Origin: Umezawaea endophytica
GTDB lineage: Bacteria > Actinomycetota > Actinomycetes > Mycobacteriales > Pseudonocardiaceae
DNA: 64,000 bases
Direction of reading: 5' to 3'
Assembly: GCF_025061645.1 (NCBI RefSeq)
Contig: NZ_JANYMP010000008.1
Coordinates: 206,585 to 270,584, forward strand
Positions 11,025 through 19,631 of this stretch are shown here, piece by piece (position 1 is the first letter of the stretch; each line of letters begins with the position of its first letter). The position numbers and the translations under genes are program-made. The notes under the pieces are model-generated. The model had not been told where the DNA came from. It saw only the letters and a list, made by a program, of their open reading frames with translations, and did not search any database.

Positions 11025-11854
11025 GCGCGTTCTCCGATCAGGTCCAGGTAGACGTCTTCGAGGGTGGGGCGGGAGACCGTCAGCTCGGCCAGCTCCTCGT
11101 GCCGGGCGAGTTCGACGATGAGCCGCTGCGGGTCCGGGGTCCGCCGCACCTGCGGCCCGTCGGCGCCGCGCCACCGCACCGTCGCCTCGGCCGTGGCCCG
11201 CCCGCCCAACGTCGACGGCGTGCCCTCGGCGACGATCCGGCCGCGGGCGATCACCGCGACCCGGTCGGCCAACGCCTCGGCCTCGTCCAGGTAGTGCGTG
11301 GTCAGCAGGATCGTCGTGCCCTCGTCCGCCAGCAGCCGGATCAGCCGCCAGAACTGCCGCCGCGCCTCCGGGTCGAAGCCCGTCGTCGGCTCGTCCAGGA
11401 ACAGCAGCTCCGGCCGTCCGACGATCCCCAGCGCCACGTCGAGCCGCCGCCGCTGCCCACCGGAGAGCTTGCCCGCCCGCGCGCCCGCCTTCTCGGTCAA
11501 CCCCACCAGGTCGATCACCGCGTCGGCGTCGCGCGGGTTCGGGTAGTAGCCCGCGAAGTGCGCCACCGCTTCCCGCACCGTCAGCTCGGCGGCGTCCGAC
11601 GTCGCCTGGAGCACGACCCCGATCCGCGCCCGCCAGTCCCCGGACGGCTTGCCGGGATCCCGCCCCAGCACCCGGACCTCACCGGAGTCCCGCTTCCGGT
11701 GCCCCTCCAGCACCTCCACGGTCGTGCTCTTCCCCGCCCCGTTGGGCCCCAACAACGCGAACACCTCACCCGCCGCGACGTCCAGGTCCACCCCGTCCAC
11801 CGCAGTCACCCCGCCGTAGGCCTTCCGCAGGCCGCTGACCTCGATAGCGCTCAT
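11021..11854 (-). CDS. ABC-2 type exporter ATPase
   Basis: 277-residue drug-resistance-type ATPase. Walker A LLGPNGAGKST near 34-44, signature LSGGQRRRLDVALG, Walker B LLFLDEPTTGFDP, H-loop TTHYLDEAEALADR. The ATG at 11854 is taken because the fold begins with MSAIEVSGLRKAYGG. First gene of the operon ATPase-permease-kinase-regulator, each joined by a 4-nt overlap. Confidence 0.94.
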   Translation of the reverse strand: MSAIEVSGLRKAYGGVTAVDGVDLDVAAGEVFALLGPNGAGKSTTVEVLEGHRKRDSGEVRVLGRDPGKPSGDWRARIGVVLQATSDAAELTVREAVAHFAGYYPNPRDADAVIDLVGLTEKAGARAGKLSGGQRRRLDVALGIVGRPELLFLDEPTTGFDPEARRQFWRLIRLLADEGTTILLTTHYLDEAEALADRVAVIARGRIVAEGTPSTLGGRATAEATVRWRGADGPQVRRTPDPQRLIVELARHEELAELTVSRPTLEDVYLDLIGERA

Positions 11855-12009
11855 GTGGGCAATCCTGGCGATCACCGCGCCGACCGGGGACGACCTGCCG
11901 ACGGACCGCCGGTGTCCGCCGATCGGTGGACAGGGGATGGGGAATTAGCCCACCTGGGGCACCGGGTCCTGCGGGACGATCGGGGTTTCGAAAGGTCAGG
12001 GGGCTGGCC

Positions 12010-12804
12010 GTGCACAACGTCCTCTTCACCATCAGCGCACTGGCGGGAGCCGCGGGTCTCGCGCTCCTGCGGTGGAGCACGCGCCGCGAAGCACCCCACC
12101 CACCCGAGCCCGCCGCCGAACGACCATCCCCGCCCGCTGAACGACCATTCCCTTCCGCCGCCGACCGACCATCCCCGCCCGCCGCCGAACGACCACCGGC
12201 CGCCGCCGAACAACCGCCCGCGCCCGCCGAGCGCTCCGCGCTGCCGAAACCGCTGCGCGTCACCGTCGTCGTCGAACCGCTGGACCAGCCGGACCCGTCG
12301 GCGACCACGATCACCCTCCCCGAGGCCTACCCGGCGGCGCTCGGGGACGACCACCGGCGGACGACGTCCACGACCTACCTGGTCGAGGCCGTGGAGGTCG
12401 AGCTGAACGACTTCTTCGACACCTTCACGACGACCTCGCAGCGCGGGTCACCGGACCTCCACCACTGCGACGTGGTGGTGCGGGGCGGCGGCAACCACGT
12501 CGGCGCCCACGCCAGGCACGTGATCACCAGGGCGGCCATGCCGCTGGCCGTGCTGATGAAGGACGATCCGACCCTGGCGAAGACCTGCGCGCAGGCGCTG
12601 GTGGACCCGACCCGCCGCGGGGTGTTCGGGGAACGGGTCGCCGCGCGGGAAGGCGTCGTGCTGGAGTGGTTGGAACGCCACGAACTCGCGCTCACCCAGC
12701 CGGTGGCGGAGCAGGGCGAAGCACCGCCGGAACCACCGGACCAACGCAGGTGGCCGTTCGTGTTCGAGGAGCAGCAGGTCGAGGATGAGGCGAGGCGGTC
12801 CTGA
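12010..12804 (+). CDS. Membrane-anchored protein with Pro/Ala-rich spacer
   Basis: 264 residues if the GTG at 12010 (AGGGGG six nt upstream) is used; reading can also open at 11926. One N-terminal membrane helix (about 3-18) is followed by about 60 residues of degenerate repeats of the type AERPSPPA / ADRPSPPA / AERPPA. A compact domain of about 170 residues then starts LRVTVVVEPLDQPDP and contains VEVELNDFFDTFTTTSQRG and CDVVVRGGGNHVGAHARHVI. I do not recognise the domain. It diverges from the ABC operon and converges with citrate synthase 2, sharing a palindromic terminator. Confidence 0.75.
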   Translation: MHNVLFTISALAGAAGLALLRWSTRREAPHPPEPAAERPSPPAERPFPSAADRPSPPAAERPPAAAEQPPAPAERSALPKPLRVTVVVEPLDQPDPSATTITLPEAYPAALGDDHRRTTSTTYLVEAVEVELNDFFDTFTTTSQRGSPDLHHCDVVVRGGGNHVGAHARHVITRAAMPLAVLMKDDPTLAKTCAQALVDPTRRGVFGERVAAREGVVLEWLERHELALTQPVAEQGEAPPEPPDQRRWPFVFEEQQVEDEARRS

Positions 12805-12831
12805 CGGGCCGGTCGACCGGCCCGTCAGGAC
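12798..12831. terminator. Shared bidirectional terminator palindrome
   Basis: A perfect 34-bp palindrome (17-nt arms, 12798-12814 and 12815-12831, no spacer) sits exactly between two convergent genes. It contains the stop codon of the upstream gene and abuts the stop of citrate synthase 2. It can stop transcription from both sides. Confidence 0.75.
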
Positions 12832-12833
12832 TC

Positions 12834-13964
12834 CTAGGCGATCGTCTCCCAGCCCTCGACGGACTCCGGGCCGCGGGGGGCGGGGCCGATGTACTTCGCG
12901 GACGGCCTCACGAGGCGGCCGGTGCGCTTCTGCTCCAGGATGTGCGCCGCCCACCCGGCGGTCCTGGCGCAGGTGAACATCGCGGGCATCATGTGCGGTG
13001 GTACCTGGGCGAAGTCGAGGATGACCGCGGCCCAGAACTCGACGTTGGTCTCGATGGCCCGGTCGCTGCGGCGTTCCCGCAGTTCGGCCAGCGCGGCCTG
13101 TTCCAGTGCCGCCGCGACCTCGTACCGCTTCGCGCCGAGTTCCTGGCAGGTCCGGCGCAGCACGCGGGCGCGGGGGTCCTCGGCGCGGTACACGCGGTGG
13201 CCGAAGCCCATGAGGCGGTCGCCCCGGTCGAGGATGGCGGAGACCACGGCCTTCGGGTCGCCGGTCTTCTCGACCTCGTCGATCATCGGCAGCACGCGGG
13301 CCGGGGCGCCGCCGTGCAGCGGGCCGGACATCGCGCCGATGGCGCCGGACATGGCGGCCGCCACGTCGGCGCCGGTGGAGGCGATCACCCTGGCCGTGAA
13401 GGTGGACGCGTTCAGGCCGTGCTCGGCCGCGGACACCCAGTAGGCGTCCAGCGCCCGGACGTGGTCGGGGTCGGGGTCGCCGCGCCAGCGGGTGAGGAAC
13501 CGCTCCGTGACGGTCTTGCACTCGTCGATCCGCGACTGCGGGACGGCGGGCCGCCCGATGCCGCGCGCGGACTGGGCGGCGTAGGACAGCGCCATCACGG
13601 AGGCGCGGGCCAGTTGCTCGCGGGCCACGTCCTCGGTGATGTCGAGCAGCGGCTGGTAGCCCCAGATGGGCGCGACCATGGCCAGCGCGGCCTGGACGTC
13701 GACGCGCACGTCACCCGTGTGCACGGGGATGGGGAACGACTCGGCGGGTGGCAGGCCGGGGCCGAAGCGCCCGTCGACCAGCAGCGCCCAGACGTTGCCG
13801 AAGCTCACCCGGCCGACCAGGTCCTCGATGTCGACCCCGCGGTAGCGCAGCGCGCCGCCGTCGCGGTCCGGTTCGGCGATCTCGGTTCGGAAGGCGACCA
13901 CGCCTTCGAGTCCCGGACGGAACCCGTCCGGGTCTTCCTTGGCTTCCTGCACCACCTTGTGCAC
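12834..13964 (-). CDS. citA: Citrate synthase 2 (CitA-type)
   Basis: 376-residue citrate synthase family enzyme of the shorter actinobacterial type (mycobacterial CitA, Rv0889c). Conserved H182 (EHGLN), H217 in PLHGGAP and H256 in GFGHRVYRAEDPRA are present. The position of the usual catalytic aspartate (NVDF in GltA) reads NVEF here (E309). The GTG start at 13964 sits close to GGAGGAGG; GTG codons four and five are alternative starts with better spacing. Could make citrate from oxaloacetate and acetyl-CoA, or be a methylcitrate or specialised synthase. Confidence 0.88.
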   Translation of the reverse strand: MHKVVQEAKEDPDGFRPGLEGVVAFRTEIAEPDRDGGALRYRGVDIEDLVGRVSFGNVWALLVDGRFGPGLPPAESFPIPVHTGDVRVDVQAALAMVAPIWGYQPLLDITEDVAREQLARASVMALSYAAQSARGIGRPAVPQSRIDECKTVTERFLTRWRGDPDPDHVRALDAYWVSAAEHGLNASTFTARVIASTGADVAAAMSGAIGAMSGPLHGGAPARVLPMIDEVEKTGDPKAVVSAILDRGDRLMGFGHRVYRAEDPRARVLRRTCQELGAKRYEVAAALEQAALAELRERRSDRAIETNVEFWAAVILDFAQVPPHMMPAMFTCARTAGWAAHILEQKRTGRLVRPSAKYIGPAPRGPESVEGWETIA

Positions 13965-14077
13965 GCCTCCTCCACAGACAAACGCGGTGCGGCAACACTG
14001 CTCCCGGATCCGGGGTGTGGCAATCGCGCCGGGCGGTGTCCTGGGTCACGATCCAGTCAACGATTCAGACCAGGTCG

Positions 14078-14126
14078 CCCGTTCGGGTTGGTTAACGGCC
14101 TGTTTCGGGAGCCCACTCCGAACGGG
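14078..14126. promoter_or_regulatory. Inverted repeat upstream of the urease operon
   Basis: Arms of 9 nt (14078-14086 and 14118-14126, perfect) separated by 31 nt, in the 183-nt divergent gap between citA and ureA. Between them lies GTTAA-n6-GTTTC, faintly like a GlnR site. Candidate nitrogen-control region, unproven. Confidence 0.35.
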
Positions 14127-14147
14127 TCAGGTGATAGACCATGACCC

Positions 14148-14450
14148 ATGCACCTCACACCCCACGAGCGGGACAAGCTCCTCGTCCACGTGGCGGCCGA
14201 CGTGGCACGCCGGCGGCTCGAACGCGGGGTGCTGCTGAACTACCCGGAGTCGGTCGCCCTGATCACCGACCACGTGCTCGAGGGCGCGCGGGACGGGCGG
14301 ACGGTCAGCGAGCTGATGCACAGCGGGCGGACGGTGCTCGGCCGCGCCCAGGTGCAGACCGGCATCCCGGAGATGATCGAGTCCGTCCAGGTGGAGGCGA
14401 CCTTCCCGGACGGCACCAAGCTCGTGACCGTGCACGACCCGATCAGCTAG
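14148..14450 (+). CDS. ureA: Urease gamma subunit
   Basis: 100-residue structural subunit of urease, which hydrolyses urea to ammonia and CO2. It opens [12 protein letters not shown] and contains [21 protein letters not shown] and [18 protein letters not shown], all family hallmarks. First gene of ureABCFGD. No strong ribosome site is seen upstream, so the message may be nearly leaderless. Confidence 0.97.
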   Translation: MHLTPHERDKLLVHVAADVARRRLERGVLLNYPESVALITDHVLEGARDGRTVSELMHSGRTVLGRAQVQTGIPEMIESVQVEATFPDGTKLVTVHDPIS

Positions 14451-14459
14451 GGGGCTGCG

Positions 14460-14765
14460 GTGCGTCCAGGAGAGATCATCCCCGGCGAGGAGCCGGTGGA
14501 GCTGAACCCCGGCAGGCCGCGGACGACGCTGGTCGTGGTGAACACGGCGGACCGGCCGGTGCAGGTCGGGTCGCACTACCACTTCGCGGCGGTCAACCCC
14601 GGTCTGGAGTTCGACCGGGAAGCCGCGTGGGGTCAGCGGCTCGACGTGCCCGCGGGCACGGCCGTGCGCTTCGAACCGGGCATCGAGCGCGAGGTCGTGC
14701 TGGTGCCCATCACCGGCCGCCGCGTCGTGCCGGGTCTGCGACCGGAGTGGGCGGGAGAGCTGTGA
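14460..14765 (+). CDS. ureB: Urease beta subunit
   Basis: 101-residue subunit, start [32 protein letters not shown] and [15 protein letters not shown] are the conserved core. GTG start 9 nt after the ureA stop. Its stop overlaps the ureC start. Confidence 0.97.
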   Translation: MRPGEIIPGEEPVELNPGRPRTTLVVVNTADRPVQVGSHYHFAAVNPGLEFDREAAWGQRLDVPAGTAVRFEPGIEREVVLVPITGRRVVPGLRPEWAGEL

Positions 14766-16465
14766 CGAACATCGACCGCGCCCGGTACGCCGAGCTGTTC
14801 GGGCCGACGACCGGCGACCGGATCCGCTTGGCGGACACCGATCTGCTCATCGAGGTGACCGAGGACCGCAGCCGCGGCGCGGGCGCCGGTGACGAGGTGA
14901 TCTTCGGCGGCGGCAAGGTGATCCGCGAGTCGATGGGCCAGGGCATGGCGACCCGCGCCGAGGGCGCGCCGGACCTGGTCATCACCGGCGCCGTCATCCT
15001 GGACCACTGGGGCGTCGTCAAGGCCGACGTCGGCGTGCGTGACGGCCGGATCGTCGGCATCGGCAAGGCCGGGAACCCCGACGTCATGGACGGCGTCGAC
15101 CCCGCGCTGGTGATCGGCCCGTCGACGGAAGTGCTGGCGGGCAACGGGAAGATCCTCACGGCGGGCGGCATCGACTGCCACGTGCACTTCATCTGCCCGC
15201 AGATCGTGGACCAGGCGCTGGCGTCCGGCCTCACGACGCTGGTCGGGGGCGGCACCGGCCCGGCCGAGGGCACGAAGGCCACGACGGTCACGCCCGGCGC
15301 GTGGAACCTCGGCCGGATGCTGACCGCGATGGACGGCATGCCCGTCAACGTCCTGTTGCTGGGCAAGGGGAACACGGTCCGCGACGACGCGCTGCGCGAG
15401 CAGTTGGTCGGCGGCGCGGGCGGGTTCAAGCTGCACGAGGACTGGGGCACGACACCCGCCGCGATCGACGCCGCGCTGCGCATCGCCGACGAGTCCGGCG
15501 TGCAGGTCGCGATCCACACGGACACGTTGAACGAGGCGGGTTTCGTCGAGTCCACCCTGGACGCCATCGGCGGCAGGTCGATCAACGCCTACCACTCCGA
15601 GGGCGCGGGCGGCGGGCACGCGCCGGACATCATCCAGGTGGTGTCCGAGCCGAACGTCCTGCCGTCGTCGACGAACCCGACCCGGCCGCACACCGTCAAC
15701 ACGCTCGAGGAGCACCTCGACATGCTGATGGTGTGCCACCACCTCAACCCGTCGGTGCCGGAGGACCTGGCGTTCGCCGAGAGCCGCATCCGGCCGACCA
15801 CGATCGCCGCCGAGGACGTCCTGCACGACCTCGGCGCCATCTCGATGATCAGCTCGGACTCGCAGGCCATGGGCCGCGTCGGCGAGGTCATCATCCGGAC
15901 GTGGCAGACCGCGCACGTGATGCACGGCCGCCGCGGCGAGCTGGAGACGAACCTGCGCGCCCGCCGGTACGTCGCCAAGTACACGATCAACCCGGCCATC
16001 GCGCACGGGATCGACCAGGAGGTCGGCTCGGTGGAGGTCGGCAAGCTGGCCGACCTCGTGCTGTGGGAGCCGAAGTTCTTCGGCGTGCGGCCGTCGGTCG
16101 TGCTCAAGGGCGGCTTCATCGCGTGGGCCGCGATGGGTGACGCGAACGCGTCGATCCCGACGCCGCAACCGGTGCTGGCCCGGCCGATGTTCGGCTCGTA
16201 CCCGAGCGCCGCCGCCGCGAGCAGCTTCCACTTCGTGTCGCAGGAGGCGATCGACTCGGACCTGGCCGGTCGGTTGAACCTGATGCGGAAGATGTTGCCC
16301 GTCAAGAACACCCGCCGCGTCGGCAAGGCCGACATGCTGCTCAACGACGCCATGCCGCGGGTCCGCGTCGACCCGGACAGCTTCGCCGTGCACATCGACG
16401 GCGACCTGGTCGAGCCGCAACCGGTGAGCGAACTGCCCATGGCGCAGCGCTACTTCCTGTTCTGA
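14762..16465 (+). CDS. ureC: Urease alpha (catalytic) subunit
   Basis: 567 residues, the normal UreC length. Nickel ligands and catalytic residues are all in place: H140 and H142 ([10 protein letters not shown]), the lysine to be carbamylated K223 ([10 protein letters not shown]), H252 (IHTDTLNE), H278 ([15 protein letters not shown]), the flap C325/H326 (MVCHHLNP) and D366 ([12 protein letters not shown]). Predicted to be an active cytoplasmic urease once loaded with nickel by UreD/F/G. GTG start overlaps the ureB stop; the stop overlaps the ureF ATG by one base. Confidence 0.98.
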   Translation: MTNIDRARYAELFGPTTGDRIRLADTDLLIEVTEDRSRGAGAGDEVIFGGGKVIRESMGQGMATRAEGAPDLVITGAVILDHWGVVKADVGVRDGRIVGIGKAGNPDVMDGVDPALVIGPSTEVLAGNGKILTAGGIDCHVHFICPQIVDQALASGLTTLVGGGTGPAEGTKATTVTPGAWNLGRMLTAMDGMPVNVLLLGKGNTVRDDALREQLVGGAGGFKLHEDWGTTPAAIDAALRIADESGVQVAIHTDTLNEAGFVESTLDAIGGRSINAYHSEGAGGGHAPDIIQVVSEPNVLPSSTNPTRPHTVNTLEEHLDMLMVCHHLNPSVPEDLAFAESRIRPTTIAAEDVLHDLGAISMISSDSQAMGRVGEVIIRTWQTAHVMHGRRGELETNLRARRYVAKYTINPAIAHGIDQEVGSVEVGKLADLVLWEPKFFGVRPSVVLKGGFIAWAAMGDANASIPTPQPVLARPMFGSYPSAAAASSFHFVSQEAIDSDLAGRLNLMRKMLPVKNTRRVGKADMLLNDAMPRVRVDPDSFAVHIDGDLVEPQPVSELPMAQRYFLF

Positions 16466-17145
16466 TGGACGTTTCCGGTCTGCTGCTGGCGGATTCGCGG
16501 TTCCCCGGTGGCGGTCACGTGCACTCGGGGGGCTTGGAGGAGGCCGCGGCGCGCAAGCTCGTGACGGGCGAGGCCGACCTGGCCTCGTTCCTGGTCGGCA
16601 GGCTGCGCACGGCGGGGGAGTTGGCCGCTGTGTTCGCCGCCGCGGCCACGAGCGCCGTGCAGCGCGGGAAGACGCACTGGCTCGAACTCGACGCCGAACT
16701 CGACGCGCGCACCCCTTCCCCGGCGCAGCGGAAGGCGTCGCGGGCGCAGGGGAGGGGCACCGCGCGGGCCGGGCAGCGCGCTTGGCCGTCCCCGGTGCTC
16801 GACCGGCTGCTCGCTGACACCCCGCGCCCGCACCACCCGGTCATCCTCGGCGCGCTGACCGCGCTGGCCGGTGGTGAACCCCAGGACGCCGCACTGGCCG
16901 TCTGCTACCTCGCGGTCAGCGGTCCGGCGAGCGCGGCGATCCGCCTGCTGGGCCTGGATCCCTTCGGGGTCAACGCCGTCCTCGCGCGGCTGGCCCCGGA
17001 GTTGCGCGACGTCGCCGCCACGGCGGCGAAAACGGCCGACCACGACCCGCGGGACCTGCCCGCGCCCGGCGCGCCCGGCCTCGACCTGCTGGCCGAGGCG
17101 CACGACCGGCATCACCGAGAAGAGGTGCGTCTCTTTGTCAGCTGA
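16465..17145 (+). CDS. ureF: Urease accessory protein UreF
   Basis: 226-residue helical accessory protein that helps UreG deliver nickel. Family features: [20 protein letters not shown] at the N-terminus and [20 protein letters not shown] in the C-terminal half. Residues 68-110 are unusually Arg/Ala-rich. Start ATG shares its A with the ureC stop. Confidence 0.92.
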   Translation: MDVSGLLLADSRFPGGGHVHSGGLEEAAARKLVTGEADLASFLVGRLRTAGELAAVFAAAATSAVQRGKTHWLELDAELDARTPSPAQRKASRAQGRGTARAGQRAWPSPVLDRLLADTPRPHHPVILGALTALAGGEPQDAALAVCYLAVSGPASAAIRLLGLDPFGVNAVLARLAPELRDVAATAAKTADHDPRDLPAPGAPGLDLLAEAHDRHHREEVRLFVS

Positions 17146-17836
17146 CCACGAGCACCCGGTCAACTTCGACCCCACCGACGCGGGGCACGACCCGCACCAC
17201 CACCACGCGCCGATGGGGCGCGCGGTGCGGATCGGCATCGGCGGTCCGGTGGGCAGCGGCAAGACCGCCCTCACCGCCGCGCTCTGCCGGGCGCTGGGCG
17301 ACACCGTGAACCTCGCGGTGGTGACGAACGACATCTACACCACGGAGGACGCGGACTTCCTGCGCAAGGCGGGGGTCCTGGCGGTCGACCGGATCGAGGC
17401 CGTGCAGACGGGCTGCTGCCCGCACACCGCGATCCGCGACGACATCACCGCGAACCTGGACGCCGTGGAACTGCTGGAGGAGCGGATCCCCGGCCTGGAG
17501 CTGGTGATCATCGAGAGCGGCGGCGACAACCTCACCGCCGTGTTCAGCCGCGGGCTGGTCGACCGGCAGATCTTCGTGGTCGACGTGGCGGGCGGCGACA
17601 AGGTGCCGCGCAAGGGCGGTCCCGGTGTCACCACGGCGGACCTGCTGGTGATCAACAAGATCGACCTCGCGCCGCTGGTGGGGGCCGACCTGGTCGTGAT
17701 GGCGGCCGACGCGCACCGCATGCGCGGCGACCTGCCGGTGATCAGCCAGTCGCTCGTCGCGACGCCGAACGCGCCGGACGTGGCGGGCTGGGTCCGCACC
17801 CAGCTCCACGACTGCACGGTGGCGGCGGTCGGTTGA
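17135..17836 (+). CDS. ureG: Urease accessory GTPase UreG
   Basis: SIMIBI-class GTPase driving nickel insertion into urease. The P-loop [11 protein letters not shown], the metal motif [19 protein letters not shown] and the NKID guanine motif are present. A His-rich N-terminus (HEHP ... HDPHHHHAP) could hold nickel. To include it, translation must start at the TTG at 17135, overlapping ureF by 11 nt; an ATG at 17212 would give a shorter protein without the His segment. The TTG start is my preference, giving 233 residues. Confidence 0.9.
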   Translation: MSADHEHPVNFDPTDAGHDPHHHHAPMGRAVRIGIGGPVGSGKTALTAALCRALGDTVNLAVVTNDIYTTEDADFLRKAGVLAVDRIEAVQTGCCPHTAIRDDITANLDAVELLEERIPGLELVIIESGGDNLTAVFSRGLVDRQIFVVDVAGGDKVPRKGGPGVTTADLLVINKIDLAPLVGADLVVMAADAHRMRGDLPVISQSLVATPNAPDVAGWVRTQLHDCTVAAVG

Positions 17837-17990
17837 CCGCCGTGGCCGCGGGGCTCGAACCGGTGCGGCGGGCGGACTCGGGTCGTACCGCGGACTTCCG
17901 GGTCGTGGTCGCCCGCCGAGGAGCCGACGGCCGACCCCGCGGCGGCTCCGCGGAGCGGCGGGCCGACTGCCGGGCAACCGGAGTGGCACC

Positions 17991-18749
17991 GTGAAGGCGC
18001 AGGCCCGGCTGGTCGTGGAGCGGGACCAGGACGGCCGCAACGTCGTCCGCGACCTGCGGTCGATGGCGCCCATCACGTTGGTGCCGCACCGGAGCCGCGT
18101 GCGGTCCGCGAACGAGCCCGCGCTGGTGCACCTCGTCAGCTCGGTGACGGCGCCGCTCGGCGGTGACGACCTCGAACTCGTCGTGGAGGTCGGGGAGGGC
18201 GCGCACCTCGTCCTGCGCGGTGTCGCGGCCACCCTGGCGCTGCCCGGCCACCTCCCAGGGGGCAGCCGCGCCCGCGTCCGGATCGAGGTCGCGTCGAACG
18301 CGGGCGTCCAGTACGTGCCGGAGCCGACGGTCGTCACAGCGCGTGCACACCACGAGGCGGAGTTGGTCGTCGAGTTGGCCGCCGGCGCGCTGCTGCGGAC
18401 GCGCGAGGTGTTGGTGCTCGGAAGGGCGGGTGAACGGCCGGGGTCGCTGACGAGCGCGGTGCGGGTGCGCCGCGACGGCGGTCCGCTGCTGAACCAGTCG
18501 CTGCGGATCGGCGCGCCCGAACTCGACGGCAGCGCGGCGCACCTGGCGGGCAGGCGGGTGCTCGGGACTGAAGTCCTTTGCTGGGGCGAAGATCCGGTCG
18601 AACCGTTTTCACACGATTGGTGGTCACTCGTTCCGTTGGCGCGTGGCGGAAGCCTCGCCACCTCGCTCGCAGGCGACGCGGTGACCGCTCAGACGTGGCT
18701 CGACGCGGCACTCGATGTTCACCCTGGATGGCGTTCGCGTGTCGTCTGA
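17991..18749 (+). CDS. ureD: Urease accessory protein UreD
   Basis: 252-residue UreD/UreH scaffold protein, recognised by position and by RARVRIEVASNAGVQYVPEPTV-like beta-rich sequence (about 100-125) and REVLVLGRAGERPG. GTG start with GGAG upstream. A 154-nt gap after ureG holds a GC-rich inverted repeat (GGAGCCG/CGGCTCC near 17920-17950), so ureD may be partly uncoupled from the rest. Family divergence is high in actinobacteria. Confidence 0.85.
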   Translation: MKAQARLVVERDQDGRNVVRDLRSMAPITLVPHRSRVRSANEPALVHLVSSVTAPLGGDDLELVVEVGEGAHLVLRGVAATLALPGHLPGGSRARVRIEVASNAGVQYVPEPTVVTARAHHEAELVVELAAGALLRTREVLVLGRAGERPGSLTSAVRVRRDGGPLLNQSLRIGAPELDGSAAHLAGRRVLGTEVLCWGEDPVEPFSHDWWSLVPLARGGSLATSLAGDAVTAQTWLDAALDVHPGWRSRVV

Positions 18750-18916
18750 TCATCTGACTCGATCACGTTCGCGATTCAGAAGAAATGATCACACGGACAG
18801 TGACCATCCAGGTGGGACGGATCACCAGCCAGGCGGTTCCGCACAGGGCCGCGAACCCGTACGGTCGCCACCCACGGGGTGCCACGAGTGCCTGCTCTCC
18901 CAGGGAGGTTTCGCCG

Positions 18917-19570
18917 ATGTCGGAGACGAATATCGCACTGCCGTCCATGCGCGTGTCGTACGAACAGGGCTCGCTGACGGAGGACGATCTCGCCGCCACG
19001 TGGCACGAGCAGTTGCAGTTGTGGCTGGACCAGGCGACCGGTGCCGGTCTGCCCGAGCCCAACGCGATGGTGCTCGCCACGGCCGACACGGAGGGGCGCC
19101 CGTCGTCCCGCACCGTGCTGGCCAAGGGGCTCGACGTCCGGGGACTGGTCTTCTTCACCAACTACACCTCCTCCAAGAGCCACGACCTGATGGCGACCCG
19201 CTACGCCTCCGCGACGTTCCCGTGGTTCGCCATGCAGCGGCAGGCGCACGTGCGCGGCACCGTCGAGAAGGTCGGCCCGGTCGAGACGGCCGAGTACTGG
19301 AACAGCCGTCCGCGCGGCTCGCAGATGGGCGCCTGGGCGTCGCCGCAGTCGCGCGTCGTGTCGGGTCGTTCCACTTTGGAGAGTGCCCTCCACAAGATCG
19401 AGCGCCAGTTCGCCGATTCCGACCGGGTACCGGTACCCCCGCACTGGGGCGGCTGGCGCATCCGGCCGGAGGAGGTCGAGTTCTGGCAGGGCAGGCGTGA
19501 CCGCATGCACGACCGGCTCCGCTTCCGCCTCGGGCGCGACGGCTGGGAGTTGCAGCGCGTGGCCCCGTGA
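18917..19570 (+). CDS. pdxH: Pyridoxamine 5'-phosphate oxidase
   Basis: 217-residue FMN enzyme making pyridoxal phosphate from pyridoxine/pyridoxamine phosphate. Signature stretches: SSRTVLAKGLDVRGLVFFTNY (FMN and substrate binding), SYWNSRP-like EYWNSRPRGSQMGAWAS, and GWRIRPEEVEFWQGR. The ATG at 18917 has GGGAGG nine nt upstream; upstream in-frame starts are not conserved. PLP feeds SerC and the two annotated PLP-dependent steps nearby. Confidence 0.95.
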   Translation: MSETNIALPSMRVSYEQGSLTEDDLAATWHEQLQLWLDQATGAGLPEPNAMVLATADTEGRPSSRTVLAKGLDVRGLVFFTNYTSSKSHDLMATRYASATFPWFAMQRQAHVRGTVEKVGPVETAEYWNSRPRGSQMGAWASPQSRVVSGRSTLESALHKIERQFADSDRVPVPPHWGGWRIRPEEVEFWQGRRDRMHDRLRFRLGRDGWELQRVAP

Positions 19571-19585
19571 CGTCCGCGACTCCAG

Positions 19586-19631
19586 CCGCTCACGACTCGT
19601 TAGTTGTCCTAAGCTAACGAGTCGTGAGCGG
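19586..19631. promoter_or_regulatory. 18-bp perfect inverted repeat over the MFS start
   Basis: Arms at 19586-19603 and 19614-19631, identical as reverse complements over 18 bp, spacer 10 nt. The GTG start of the MFS gene (19624) lies inside the right arm, and a TAAGCT box at 19610-19615 sits 8 nt before it. No ribosome-binding site. Looks like a leaderless promoter covered by an operator; the TTAG/CTAA core recalls iron boxes, only as a suggestion. Confidence 0.55.

Noticed and set aside
12090-12240. Short DNA repeats as a possible tandem-repeat element
   Set aside because: They are in frame and encode the Pro/Ala-rich linker of the membrane protein.
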